A stretch of 64,000 nucleotides of DNA from Mucilaginibacter pallidiroseus (lineage in GTDB: Bacteria > Bacteroidota > Bacteroidia > Sphingobacteriales > Sphingobacteriaceae), in NCBI RefSeq assembly GCF_007846085.1, contig NZ_VOEJ01000008.1, positions 62,001 to 126,000 of the forward strand. Reading direction: 5' to 3'. How positions within the stretch are numbered: position 1 is the stretch's first letter; each line of letters starts with the position of its first letter. A program made the position numbers and the translations under genes. Below, piece after piece: positions 17,622 through 26,546 of the stretch. Below the pieces are notes generated by a model. The model did no database searches, was not told the origin of the DNA, and saw only the letters and a list, made by a program, of their open reading frames with translations.

Positions 17622-19681
17622 CAGCTACTGTAGCAAATATTGATAATTCGCAAATAGTGACCCTTGTTTTAACAGCGGTTACCTTGCCTTTTGTTGCCTT
17701 TTTAATCAACTTCCTGCTATTGCAAAAAAGTAAAGTGTCTGGCTGGGTATCAACCGCGGCAATTTTATGTAGTGCAATATTAGCTGTAAAAATATTAATA
17801 GCGTTATGGAACCAAAAACCTATCACGGCCCAGTTTGCTTGGTTCCAGATAGGCATTACCCGTTACTATGCAGGTATCTGGCTTAACAACCTGTCTGTAC
17901 TAATGCTGGCGCTGGTACCACTTATTGCGCTGCCGGTTCATATTTATTCAACCGCTTATATGAAGCATGATAGCGGTTATGGGCGCTATTTTACCTACCT
18001 CAGTTTATTTTGTTTCAGCATGATGGCGTTAGTTGTAATGCGGAGCATGTTGTTGATGTATGCGTTTTGGGAACTTGTTGGTTTTTCGTCGTACCTGCTT
18101 ATTGGTTTTTGGTACACAAGGGAAAGTGCGGCTGCGGCTAATAAGAAAGCGTTTATAATGAACCGCATCGGTGATATTGGCTTGCTTGTAGCTATCATGA
18201 TTATTTATGCCATGTTTCACACTTTTAACATGGATCGCATTTTTGGCGAAGCAGGCCTCATACGAAAGAGCAGTATTAACGGGCTGGTGTGGACTACGCT
18301 TTTTGAGCATATGTCGGCCTATTGGCAATATGTTGCAGCAGCCGGCCTTTTTTTGGCAGTTGCAGCAAAATCGGCCCAGTTTCCTCTGCATACCTGGTTA
18401 CCCGACGCTATGGAAGGGCCAACATCCGTTTCGGCATTGATACACGCTGCTACAATGGTGGCCGCAGGCGTCTTCTTATTGGGCAGATTTCTGCCGTTTT
18501 TCAACGGGACAGAGTTGCACATATTAGCCATAGTAGGATGTTTGACCGCATTCATGGCAGCAACTATAGCGCTAACCCAAAATGATTTGAAGCGGATATT
18601 AGCCTATTCAACCATTTCACAGTTAGGGTACATGGTTATGGGTATAGGTATTGAAGCATATCCATCGGCGTTGATGCATCTTGTAACCCATGCGTTTTTT
18701 AAATGCCTTCTGTTTTTGGTTGCGGGTATTGTTATCCATGAAATGAAGCATATCAAGGAAGAGAATAACCTTGATATTGATCCGCAGGATATCAGGCACA
18801 TGGGAGGCCTGCGTAAAAAGCTGCCGTTAACATTTCTGGTAACCATTATTGGCGCTTTGGCACTAATTGGTTTGCCGCTTACATCAGGATACCTATCTAA
18901 AGACGGCATATTAATACACAGTTTTGAATGGTCTGAAGACAATGTTAACCGGTTTGCCTTCGTACCCGTTATGGCGGTAATAACTACATGGATCACGGCT
19001 TTTTATGTAACCCGTATGGTTGTTAAAGTTTTCTTCGGCGAGTTGCAGCTTCTTAAATCAAATCCGGCATTAAGCCTGCATCTAACAGACGGCGGCTTGT
19101 TGTATAAGTTACCGCTTATCTTTTTAGCACTTTGCAGCTTGTTTCCACTGTTTTCATTTAACCCGTTGTCTTACGAGCACTCCTGGTTATTTAATGGCCT
19201 CGCATCTAATTTCTTGGTTCAGAAGAATAACTATCATTTGTTTGTGCCTATAATTGTAGGTTTGGGAAGCGTAACCACTATGTACATGGCTTATTTAAGT
19301 TACGGCAAGCATAAATGGGCATTTCCGCAAGGTGGCTTTTTCAACCGGCTATCATCTAATGAATGGTACATCGATGCATTTTACAGCCGTGTTGTTGTAA
19401 AGGGCGTACTGGCGTTTAGCTGTGCGCTTTATTGGTTCGATAAAAATATTGTTGATGGCCTGGTACACCTGCTTGAGCGCATCGGACTGTTCTTATCGCG
19501 GGTGTCGGCTTGGTTTGACAAGTATATTGTTGACGGCCTGCTGCACACGGTTGCCGCTATTGTTGAAGCCATAGGCAATTTTGCGCGAAGGTTTCAAAAT
19601 GGTAAGGTGCAATATTATTTGTATAGTATGCTGCTGGCCGTTGTAATTGTGTTCGTTTTAAAATTATTGATCTGGTCCTGA
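17618..19681 (+). CDS. nuoL: NADH-quinone oxidoreductase subunit L
   Basis: The 687-residue distal proton-pumping subunit of complex I. Antiporter core motifs are present (WELVGFSSYLLIGFWY, FPLHTWLPDAMEGPTSVSALIHAATMVAAG, LTQNDLKRILAYSTISQLGYM). Translation begins at a TTG overlapping the nuoK stop. The long lateral helix region near the C-terminus contains an internal duplication: WFDKNIVDGLVH at 606-617 and WFDKYIVDGLLH at 632-643. It ends in a final membrane helix. The stop shares one base with nuoM. Confidence 0.95.
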   Translation: MTATVANIDNSQIVTLVLTAVTLPFVAFLINFLLLQKSKVSGWVSTAAILCSAILAVKILIALWNQKPITAQFAWFQIGITRYYAGIWLNNLSVLMLALVPLIALPVHIYSTAYMKHDSGYGRYFTYLSLFCFSMMALVVMRSMLLMYAFWELVGFSSYLLIGFWYTRESAAAANKKAFIMNRIGDIGLLVAIMIIYAMFHTFNMDRIFGEAGLIRKSSINGLVWTTLFEHMSAYWQYVAAAGLFLAVAAKSAQFPLHTWLPDAMEGPTSVSALIHAATMVAAGVFLLGRFLPFFNGTELHILAIVGCLTAFMAATIALTQNDLKRILAYSTISQLGYMVMGIGIEAYPSALMHLVTHAFFKCLLFLVAGIVIHEMKHIKEENNLDIDPQDIRHMGGLRKKLPLTFLVTIIGALALIGLPLTSGYLSKDGILIHSFEWSEDNVNRFAFVPVMAVITTWITAFYVTRMVVKVFFGELQLLKSNPALSLHLTDGGLLYKLPLIFLALCSLFPLFSFNPLSYEHSWLFNGLASNFLVQKNNYHLFVPIIVGLGSVTTMYMAYLSYGKHKWAFPQGGFFNRLSSNEWYIDAFYSRVVVKGVLAFSCALYWFDKNIVDGLVHLLERIGLFLSRVSAWFDKYIVDGLLHTVAAIVEAIGNFARRFQNGKVQYYLYSMLLAVVIVFVLKLLIWS

Positions 19682-21285
19682 TGAATATATTAACCCTGCT
19701 TATTTTTATACCTGTAGTGTTCGGGCTCATCATATTGGTGCTACCATCATCATTGCGGGTAACATTTAAATATATCACGCTGCTTGCAACTTTTGTACAG
19801 CTTTGCCTGGGTATAAAAATGTATTTGGACTTTAAAACAGGGCCATCGTTTGCAGGTATCAGCAACATTAATCAATACCAATTTGTACAGAAACTGCCAT
19901 GGATCAACCTCGACCTTGGGGGTGCCGGCAAACTGCAGATAGAATATTTTATCGGGGTCGATGGTATGTCTATCCTATTGCTTGTGATGACTACCCTGGT
20001 AATGGTTGTTGCCGCTGTAGCATCATGGGAAATCAAGAGCAATCTCAAAGGTTTTTTTGCCTTGTTCCTGTTGTTGGACATGGCCGTTATAGGTGTATTT
20101 TGCGCGCTGGACTTTTTCTTATTCTATACTTTTTACGAGTTGATGCTGCTGCCTTTATACTTTCTGATAGGTATGTGGGGAGGCGTAAGGCGCGAGTATG
20201 CGGCCATTAAATTTTTCTTGTACACCTTATTCGGTTCGGTATTTATGCTGCTGGTAATGGTGGGCCTCTACATGTCTGTAAAGGACCCGGTAACAGGCAG
20301 CCACACGTTCAACATCATTTATATGATGAACCCTAAAAATTACATTGATGGGTCGGTGTTTTCGGTATTGGCAAACGGCAGTATTTTAGGGATGCCCGCC
20401 CGTACTGTGGGTTTCGTAGTGCTTTTTATTGCTTTTGCTATAAAGGTGCCGGTTGTGCCATTGCACACCTGGCTGCCCGACGCACACGTTGAGGCACCTA
20501 CACCGGTTTCTATTATACTGGCGGGTGTGTTGCTTAAAATAGGTGGTTACGGTATTATCCGTATTTGCATGGGCATTTTCCCTGAGGTGGCACATAACCA
20601 GGCTTTTTGGCTGGGCCTGCTTGGGGTAGTATCAATACTATACGGCGCATTCAACGCGTTGGCCCAGCGCGACCTTAAGCGAATGATCGCCTACTCGTCT
20701 GTATCCCACATGGGGTTTGTATTATTGGGTATTGCCTCCAGTACAACAGAAGGCATTAGCGGAGCCATGATGCAGATGGTCAGCCACGGTTTCCTGTCAA
20801 CCATGTTGTTCTTCCTGGTTGGTGTGATATACGGCCGCGTGCACGACAGAGATATTTATAATTTTCGTGGACTGGCCAGTCTGATGCCCCGCTATACGGT
20901 TTATGTAATGGTAGCGTTTTTTGCGTCGTTGGGCTTGCCAGGCTTTTCGGCTTTTGTGGCCGAGGCTTTTTCATTGATAGGTGCATTCAAGTCACAAACG
21001 GTAAACGGCCTGTTACCACAGTGGATGGCTGTTTGCGGGTCTATAGGCATACTGCTGAGTGCCTCTTACTTTTTATGGACTTTGCAACGCATGTTTTTCG
21101 GACAGATGTCTTTAAAAGGCGGCGAGTTTTGGAAGATAGCGCTAACTGATCTCAACATCCGCGAAACCGCAACACTATTGCCATTAGCCCTTATTGCTTT
21201 GTTATTGGGTGTGATGCCATCACTGGTTTTTGATAAGCTGAACGAATCTGTTCTGGCTATGGTAAGTTTTTTAAGCGGGAAATAA
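19681..21285 (+). CDS. nuoM: NADH-quinone oxidoreductase subunit M
   Basis: A 534-residue antiporter-like proton channel of complex I. Conserved segments are FYTFYELMLLPLYFLIGMWGG (with the key Glu), KVPVVPLHTWLPDAHVEAPTPVS and LAQRDLKRMIAYSSVSHMGFV. It overlaps nuoL by one base. Downstream, nuoN does not follow directly: a DUF4139 chimera gene is inserted after a 62-base gap. Confidence 0.95.
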   Translation: MNILTLLIFIPVVFGLIILVLPSSLRVTFKYITLLATFVQLCLGIKMYLDFKTGPSFAGISNINQYQFVQKLPWINLDLGGAGKLQIEYFIGVDGMSILLLVMTTLVMVVAAVASWEIKSNLKGFFALFLLLDMAVIGVFCALDFFLFYTFYELMLLPLYFLIGMWGGVRREYAAIKFFLYTLFGSVFMLLVMVGLYMSVKDPVTGSHTFNIIYMMNPKNYIDGSVFSVLANGSILGMPARTVGFVVLFIAFAIKVPVVPLHTWLPDAHVEAPTPVSIILAGVLLKIGGYGIIRICMGIFPEVAHNQAFWLGLLGVVSILYGAFNALAQRDLKRMIAYSSVSHMGFVLLGIASSTTEGISGAMMQMVSHGFLSTMLFFLVGVIYGRVHDRDIYNFRGLASLMPRYTVYVMVAFFASLGLPGFSAFVAEAFSLIGAFKSQTVNGLLPQWMAVCGSIGILLSASYFLWTLQRMFFGQMSLKGGEFWKIALTDLNIRETATLLPLALIALLLGVMPSLVFDKLNESVLAMVSFLSGK

Positions 21286-21347
21286 TTTATGCAGCCTTAT
21301 GGAATATTGTAATACGCTGCATCCTACAGGTAAATAAATAATATCAC

Positions 21348-23210
21348 ATGAAAAAACTGTTATTTTTTACCTGCCTCGTTTTTTTTGCAAAAGTTGCCGC
21401 GGCAGCAGATGGTCAAAAGTTTTCATCAAAAGTCCAGCGAGTTACAGTATTCCTAAGTGGTGCGCAAGTAACGCGTTCGGCAAATGTCAGTATATCGCCG
21501 GGCACATCTACGCTGGTGTTTGAAAATATATCACCTGATATTGATGTGCAAAGCCTGCAGGTAAAAGCAGCGGGCGCTTTTACCATCCTGTCGGTTAAGC
21601 AAGAGATGAACTTTCTTAATGAACAAGCCAGGCAAACACGGGTAGAAGGCTTGCGCGCCCAACAAAAGGCACTGCGCGATAAAATTAACATGCAAAATGC
21701 CTTGATGGCCGTTAATGCCGAAGAGGCTTCTATGCTTGCCAAAAACCAGGTTATAAGCGGAAGCAATACCAATCTCGACGTCCTGAAATTAAAGCAAGCA
21801 CTTGATTTTCAAACGCAACGTTTAACGGAGAACAAACGCAGGGAAATTGCCATCAATAAAGAAATAGAGACACTTAATAGCGAGGTTACCAAATACAACA
21901 AGCAAATAGCCGATATACTCAAAGGAAGCAGCACAGCTACGAGCGATGTGTTGGTTACTGTATCATCAAAGGCAGCATTGCAAACGGTGTTTACGCTTAC
22001 CTACCTTGTTAGCCATGCAGGTTGGTACCCAACCTACGATGTTCGCGCTAAAAACATCAATAGCCCAGTTACCATAGCTTATAAAGCCAATGTATCGCAG
22101 CAATGCGGTGAGGACTGGAAAGACGTTAAATTAACCCTGTCTACCGGTAACCCAAGCATAAGCGGCAGCAAGCCCGACCTTAAGCCGTACTATTTAAATT
22201 TTGGCATGTATTACAGCAACCAACCGATAAGCATAACAAAAGTTAGTGGTACAGTAACTGATAATACAGAGGCCTTGCCCGGCGTAACCGTACGCGTTAA
22301 AGGCACATCTATTGGCACCACTACTGATAAGGATGGTCATTATACTTTGCAGGTGCCTGCTAATAACCCTGTACTGGAGTATCGTTTTATTGGATACAAA
22401 AGTACCGAGTTGCCCGTACACGGCGCTACTATGAATGTCAAGTTGGAGGAAGATGCAAAGCAATTAAATGAGGTTGTTGTGACTGGTTATAGTTCTTTAC
22501 GGAATAAGTCTAATCCCGGAAGTGCTGCCGAAATCAGAGTTAGAGGTATGGCGACTATGTCTAACACCATTCCAATTGCTGTAAACCAGCAGGAAAATCA
22601 AACTAATACGGAATTCCAGATCGATAACCCTTATACTATCCCTGCCGATGGTAAGCAGTATCTTGTTGCCATAGATGAGATCAGCACCAACGCAAGCTAC
22701 CAATATTATGTTGCGCCTAAGGTGAGTACGGATGTTTTTTTAACAGCAAGCATTATCGACTGGAACAAGTACAATTTCCTATCAGGCGAGGCTAACTTAT
22801 TTTTTGAAGATACTTTTATAGGTAAATCATTACTTGATACACATATTGCGGGTGATACTTTGAATTTATCATTGGGCACCGATAAGAATATTGTAGTAAC
22901 ACGTACCTTGCAAACCGAAATGAAGGATAAACAAGGTTTATTTGGCTCAAGCAAAAAGGAAATACGGAACTGGCTTATTAGTGTTAAAAATCGGAAAAGT
23001 CAGCCAGTTCAACTTTTGGTGGAAGATCAGATTCCGGTCTCGCAAAATTCGGCCATTGAAGTGGAGACGCAAGACGTTAGCGGTGCCGAATTTGATAAGG
23101 GCAACGGTAAGGTTGCCTGGAACCTAACGCTTGCACCACAAAACGAAAAACAACTTAATTTAAAATACCAGGTTAAATATCCTAAAAACCAAACCGTTAT
23201 AGTACAATAA
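21348..23210 (+). CDS. DUF4140/DUF4139 (MuiA-like) secreted protein with SusC-like insert
   Basis: A 620-residue exported protein (signal peptide about 1-20). DUF4140 spans about 25-100 (VQRVTVFLSGAQVTRSANV), a coiled coil about 100-195, and DUF4139 begins near 203 (LVSHAGWYPTYDVRAKN). At about 298-402 the DUF4139 domain is interrupted by a carboxypeptidase-regulatory-like fold (KVSGTVTDNTEALPGVTVRV), then LNEVVVTGY (373-381) and IRVRGMA (396-402), exactly the order found at the N-terminus of SusC TonB-dependent receptors. DUF4139 then resumes to the end. Its stop overlaps the nuoN ATG by one base, so it is part of the nuo transcript. Function is unknown; relatives are called mucoidy inhibitor MuiA. 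Confidence 0.85.
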   Translation: MKKLLFFTCLVFFAKVAAAADGQKFSSKVQRVTVFLSGAQVTRSANVSISPGTSTLVFENISPDIDVQSLQVKAAGAFTILSVKQEMNFLNEQARQTRVEGLRAQQKALRDKINMQNALMAVNAEEASMLAKNQVISGSNTNLDVLKLKQALDFQTQRLTENKRREIAINKEIETLNSEVTKYNKQIADILKGSSTATSDVLVTVSSKAALQTVFTLTYLVSHAGWYPTYDVRAKNINSPVTIAYKANVSQQCGEDWKDVKLTLSTGNPSISGSKPDLKPYYLNFGMYYSNQPISITKVSGTVTDNTEALPGVTVRVKGTSIGTTTDKDGHYTLQVPANNPVLEYRFIGYKSTELPVHGATMNVKLEEDAKQLNEVVVTGYSSLRNKSNPGSAAEIRVRGMATMSNTIPIAVNQQENQTNTEFQIDNPYTIPADGKQYLVAIDEISTNASYQYYVAPKVSTDVFLTASIIDWNKYNFLSGEANLFFEDTFIGKSLLDTHIAGDTLNLSLGTDKNIVVTRTLQTEMKDKQGLFGSSKKEIRNWLISVKNRKSQPVQLLVEDQIPVSQNSAIEVETQDVSGAEFDKGNGKVAWNLTLAPQNEKQLNLKYQVKYPKNQTVIVQ

Positions 23211-24709
23211 TGAACCGACTGCTACCCAATATAACAGCCCTGTTGAGTGATGCATTAGGCAGCGTAACGTATTTTATGCCCGAGGTTTACCTTACCGTAC
23301 TTTTTATATTGGTTTTGGTAACCGATTTGTTGTTTGGCAAAAACTCGGCAAAGCTTTGCCGCACGGTGGCAGTTGTGGGGTTGATATTTGTACTGGTGAA
23401 GGATTTTGAACAGTTTACAGCCATAGTCAACGGGTCGCGTTTGCTATTTAACAATATGCTGTTGCTGCACAGGCCGGCAGTAGTATTTAAGTTAATTACA
23501 GATTTGCTTGCGCTTATCATCCTGCTTTACATTCCGTGGGATCATCGGTTGGCTGCGCATAAAAAAGGCTTATCAGATATGTACACCATCGTCATTGGGT
23601 CGGTTTTAGGGCTGCATCTAATGGCGATGGCTTATAACTTGCTGGCGGTCTACTTGTCTATCGAGTTTGTTTCACTTGCTTCATATCTGTTGGTGGCTTA
23701 CCGTACGCAAAATGCCTTTAGTGCCGAGGCTGCTTTAAAATATGTACTGTTTGGTGCGGCAACCTCGGCAGTAATGCTCTATGGTATCTCGCTCATATAT
23801 GGGTTCACCGGAACGCTCGATCTGTTTGGCAGCCACATGGGCGAAAGTCTTGCTCATGCCAACCCGTTGGCCGTTTCATTTGCACAGGTACTGGTGTTAA
23901 TTGGCATTGGCCTTAAACTCTCATATGTGCCCGTACATTTTTGGGTGCCCGATGTTTATGAAGGTGCAGCTACACCTGTTACCGCTTTCCTGTCGACCCT
24001 GCCCAAAGTTGCCGGCTTTGCGCTGCTGGTTAATTTTGTACAGCCCTTTGTGTTTTACACCGGATGGCAGGGGTTCGATTTCAGGCTGGTGCTATCCGCA
24101 ATAGGTATCGTTACGATGGTAGCTGGAAACTTTGCAGCTGTGATACAAACCAACGTTAAACGCATTTTGGCCTACTCAGGTATAGGGCACACGGGCTTTG
24201 CATTGATGGCCTTTGTGACGTTTACGCAACAGGGACTATCGGCATTGAGTTATTACTTGCTTATGTATGGACTTGCCAACATTGCCGCGCTGGCACTTGC
24301 CAACTATTTTGAAAATGCTGAGGGCATTACTGATGTTAAACAGTACAAAGGGTTGGGGTTCAAATATCCGCTGGCATCGGTAAGTTTTGTGGTAATATTA
24401 ATATCGCTTACGGGTATCCCAATAAGTGCTGGCTTTACGGCTAAGCTGTTTGTGTTTTCGGCTACTTACGGTGTTTACCAGCAAACGCATGATATTTGGC
24501 TGCTTGCGCTGATGATAACCGGCGCGGTTACCACGGTGGTTGGTTTGTTTTACTACATCAAAATCCCGCTAAACCTGTTTCTGCGCAGAAGCGAGCTGTT
24601 ACTGAGCGAAAACAGATGGTCATACAACCTGGTTATCTTATCAACCATTGTTGCGGTTGTGCTTATCGTATTTGGTATCTTCCCGAATGCGCTCATAAAG
24701 TTTATGTAG
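23210..24709 (+). CDS. nuoN: NADH-quinone oxidoreductase subunit N
   Basis: A 499-residue antiporter-like subunit of complex I, adjacent to NuoK and NuoM in the complex. Conserved features include LSIEFVSLASYLLVAYRTQN, KLSYVPVHFWVPDVYEGAATPVTAFLS (proton-path Lys and His) and TNVKRILAYSGIGHTGFALM. It is the last nuo gene here. Start is fixed by the one-base overlap with the preceding DUF4139 gene. Confidence 0.95.
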   Translation: MNRLLPNITALLSDALGSVTYFMPEVYLTVLFILVLVTDLLFGKNSAKLCRTVAVVGLIFVLVKDFEQFTAIVNGSRLLFNNMLLLHRPAVVFKLITDLLALIILLYIPWDHRLAAHKKGLSDMYTIVIGSVLGLHLMAMAYNLLAVYLSIEFVSLASYLLVAYRTQNAFSAEAALKYVLFGAATSAVMLYGISLIYGFTGTLDLFGSHMGESLAHANPLAVSFAQVLVLIGIGLKLSYVPVHFWVPDVYEGAATPVTAFLSTLPKVAGFALLVNFVQPFVFYTGWQGFDFRLVLSAIGIVTMVAGNFAAVIQTNVKRILAYSGIGHTGFALMAFVTFTQQGLSALSYYLLMYGLANIAALALANYFENAEGITDVKQYKGLGFKYPLASVSFVVILISLTGIPISAGFTAKLFVFSATYGVYQQTHDIWLLALMITGAVTTVVGLFYYIKIPLNLFLRRSELLLSENRWSYNLVILSTIVAVVLIVFGIFPNALIKFM

Positions 24710-24714
24710 GTAAA

Positions 24715-24767
24715 TTAAGTATGCGTGCATAGCAATAATTATATTTTTCTAAATAAAGCATACTTAA
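24715..24767. promoter_or_regulatory. 10-bp perfect inverted repeat between nuoN and amt
   Basis: TTAAGTATGC (24715-24724) and GCATACTTAA (24758-24767) flank 33 AT-rich bases. No T-run follows the second arm, so an operator or long-loop hairpin is as likely as a terminator. The rest of the gap up to the transporter start shows no clear -7 box. Confidence 0.4.
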
Positions 24768-24854
24768 CAAGTCGTTATTTTTCATTTTTCGTAATTTATT
24801 AGTGAAAAGTTTATAAATTCAGGCCGATTTTAACCAATTGGCTATTGATTTTAT

Positions 24855-26162
24855 ATGAAACGTTACTTTCCCTTCCTGGTTATCCTTGCAATTTTAGTGT
24901 TGACTTTTATTTTTCCGTCGGTTGAATATGACAAATCAATAAAATCAAATTTTAACAGCGGGGATATTGCCTGGATGCTGATGTCGACAGCACTTGTACT
25001 GATCATGACCCCCGGACTTGCCTTTTTTTATGGAGGGATGGTTAACAAAAAGAACGTTATCTCAACCATGCTGCAAAGCATTGTCTGTATGGTTATCATA
25101 ACGGTAATGTGGGGAATATTTGGTTTCAGCCTTGCCTTCGGCGATAGCATTGGCGGGGTAATTGGTAACCCGTCAACGTACTTCATGATGAAGGGCATGT
25201 TAGGCAACGCCAGCTGGAAACTGGCACCAACCATACCGTTGTTGTTGTTCGCCATGTACCAGTTAAAGTTTGCCATTATTACCCCGGCGCTGATTACCGG
25301 TGCCTTTGCTGAGCGCATCCGTTTCAATTCATACATCATTTTTCTTGTACTGTTCTCCATATTTATCTTTTCGCCATTGGCACATGCCACCTGGCACCCT
25401 GATGGCGTATTGGCCAAATTAGGCGTGCTGGACTTTGCCGGCGGTACGGTTGTGCACATGTCAGCCGGATGGGCTGCATTGGCGTCAGCATTGTTTCTTA
25501 AAAAGCGTAACGAGGCTACACATTCGCCTGCGCGCATCACTTATGTAATTATTGGTACAGGCTTGCTTTGGTTTGGCTGGTTTGGTTTCAACGCAGGATC
25601 GGCACTTGGGGCAAATCATTTAGCGGTAACAGCATTGGCAACAAGTACAACAGCATCGGCAGCTGCAGGTATTACCTGGATATTTTTCGATATGCTTCGC
25701 GGACGTAAGCCATCGGCTATGGGTACCTGTATTGGTGCCGTTGTAGGTTTGGTGGCCATTACCCCGGCAGCAGGCTTTGTGAGCGTACCGCACTCATTGG
25801 CTATCGGTATCATCTCGGCAGTGGTAAGTAACCTTGTGGTAGAGTGGCGCACACGCACTTCAATTGACGATACGCTTGACGTTTTTCCATGTCATGGCGT
25901 AGGTGGTATGGTAGGTATGCTGCTAACAGGTGTATTTGCGAGCCAGGCCGTGAACCCAAACAACACAACCGGGGAGGGCCTTTACTTTGGGCACACGCAT
26001 CTCTTCCTCATCCAGTCGCTTGCCTTGGTAGCTACATCACTTTTCGCATTTTTTGGTTCGGTTATCTTGTTAAAAATTACCGATATGATATCGCCGCTAC
26101 GCGTACCTAAAGAGGATGAAGTAGTTGGTCTGGATATCAGCCAGCATGGGGAGAAGTTGTAA
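24855..26162 (+). CDS. amt: Ammonium transporter (Amt family)
   Basis: A 435-residue inner-membrane channel for ammonium/ammonia. A signal-like first helix (1-22) is followed by the family's eleven helices. The substrate-gating twin histidines are H201 (GGTVVHMSAGW) and H347 (DVFPCHGVGG), and FGWFGFNAGSALGAN is intact. No glnK/glnB regulator follows, unlike many bacteria; the next gene is on the other strand. The cytoplasmic tail is short. Confidence 0.95.
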   Translation: MKRYFPFLVILAILVLTFIFPSVEYDKSIKSNFNSGDIAWMLMSTALVLIMTPGLAFFYGGMVNKKNVISTMLQSIVCMVIITVMWGIFGFSLAFGDSIGGVIGNPSTYFMMKGMLGNASWKLAPTIPLLLFAMYQLKFAIITPALITGAFAERIRFNSYIIFLVLFSIFIFSPLAHATWHPDGVLAKLGVLDFAGGTVVHMSAGWAALASALFLKKRNEATHSPARITYVIIGTGLLWFGWFGFNAGSALGANHLAVTALATSTTASAAAGITWIFFDMLRGRKPSAMGTCIGAVVGLVAITPAAGFVSVPHSLAIGIISAVVSNLVVEWRTRTSIDDTLDVFPCHGVGGMVGMLLTGVFASQAVNPNNTTGEGLYFGHTHLFLIQSLALVATSLFAFFGSVILLKITDMISPLRVPKEDEVVGLDISQHGEKL

Positions 26163-26187
26163 GATATTTTAGCGACTTTGATTAGCG

Positions 26188-26352
26188 GTGATCATTTTGT
26201 TAGTGGTTTTTTCTTTGGCGCTTTTGATAGCCTTTGCAACAAGGCCTTTGAAAGGCAGTAGTTGGTTTTTGATCAACGGAGGTTTAATAATTCTCTATAG
26301 TTTTCTTATTGGCTTTATTCAAAGTATTTTTTGCAGGAATCAGAAAATATAG
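26188..26352 (+). CDS. Possible 54-residue two-helix membrane peptide
   Basis: A short reading frame with a GTG start lies in the 384-base gap after amt. It encodes two hydrophobic segments (VIILLVVFSLALLIAFAT, then a middle KGSSWF turn, then GGLIILYSFLIGFIQSIF) and a basic end, NQKI. An in-frame stop sits three codons upstream of the GTG, so the start cannot move far. There is no recognisable promoter box. It could be a real small membrane protein or a chance AT-rich frame. Confidence 0.3.
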   Translation: MIILLVVFSLALLIAFATRPLKGSSWFLINGGLIILYSFLIGFIQSIFCRNQKI

Positions 26353-26455
26353 AGGTTGAAACTTGGGCTTTTGTGATCGCAGCAGTCATATTTTAATATC
26401 CATTTTATGCTATGTAATTTATGGATTGATAAGGGCATCGAAAGTATAAACTACT

Positions 26456-26532
26456 TGTCATTCTGAGGTACGAAGAATCTACTCGCAAATTACCTTGGCG
26501 GCGATAGATGCTTCACTATGTTCAGCATGACA
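26456..26532. repeat. REP-like interspersed palindrome (TGTCATTCTGAGG type)
   Basis: The element opens with TGTCATTCTGAGGTACGAAG and closes with TTCAGCATGACA, so its ends are imperfect complements. It lies at the tail-to-tail junction of the ammonium transporter and the nitrilase gene, 15 bases beyond the latter's stop. I recall this word as widespread between Bacteroidota genes. It may serve as a terminator. Confidence 0.7.
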
Positions 26533-26546
26533 GGGCGAATATTTGT

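Noticed and set aside
18029..18391. Antisense frame in nuoL (120 residues)
   Set aside because: Opposite a conserved membrane subunit; composition (Cys, Lys, Asn, Arg rich) is typical of a shadow frame.
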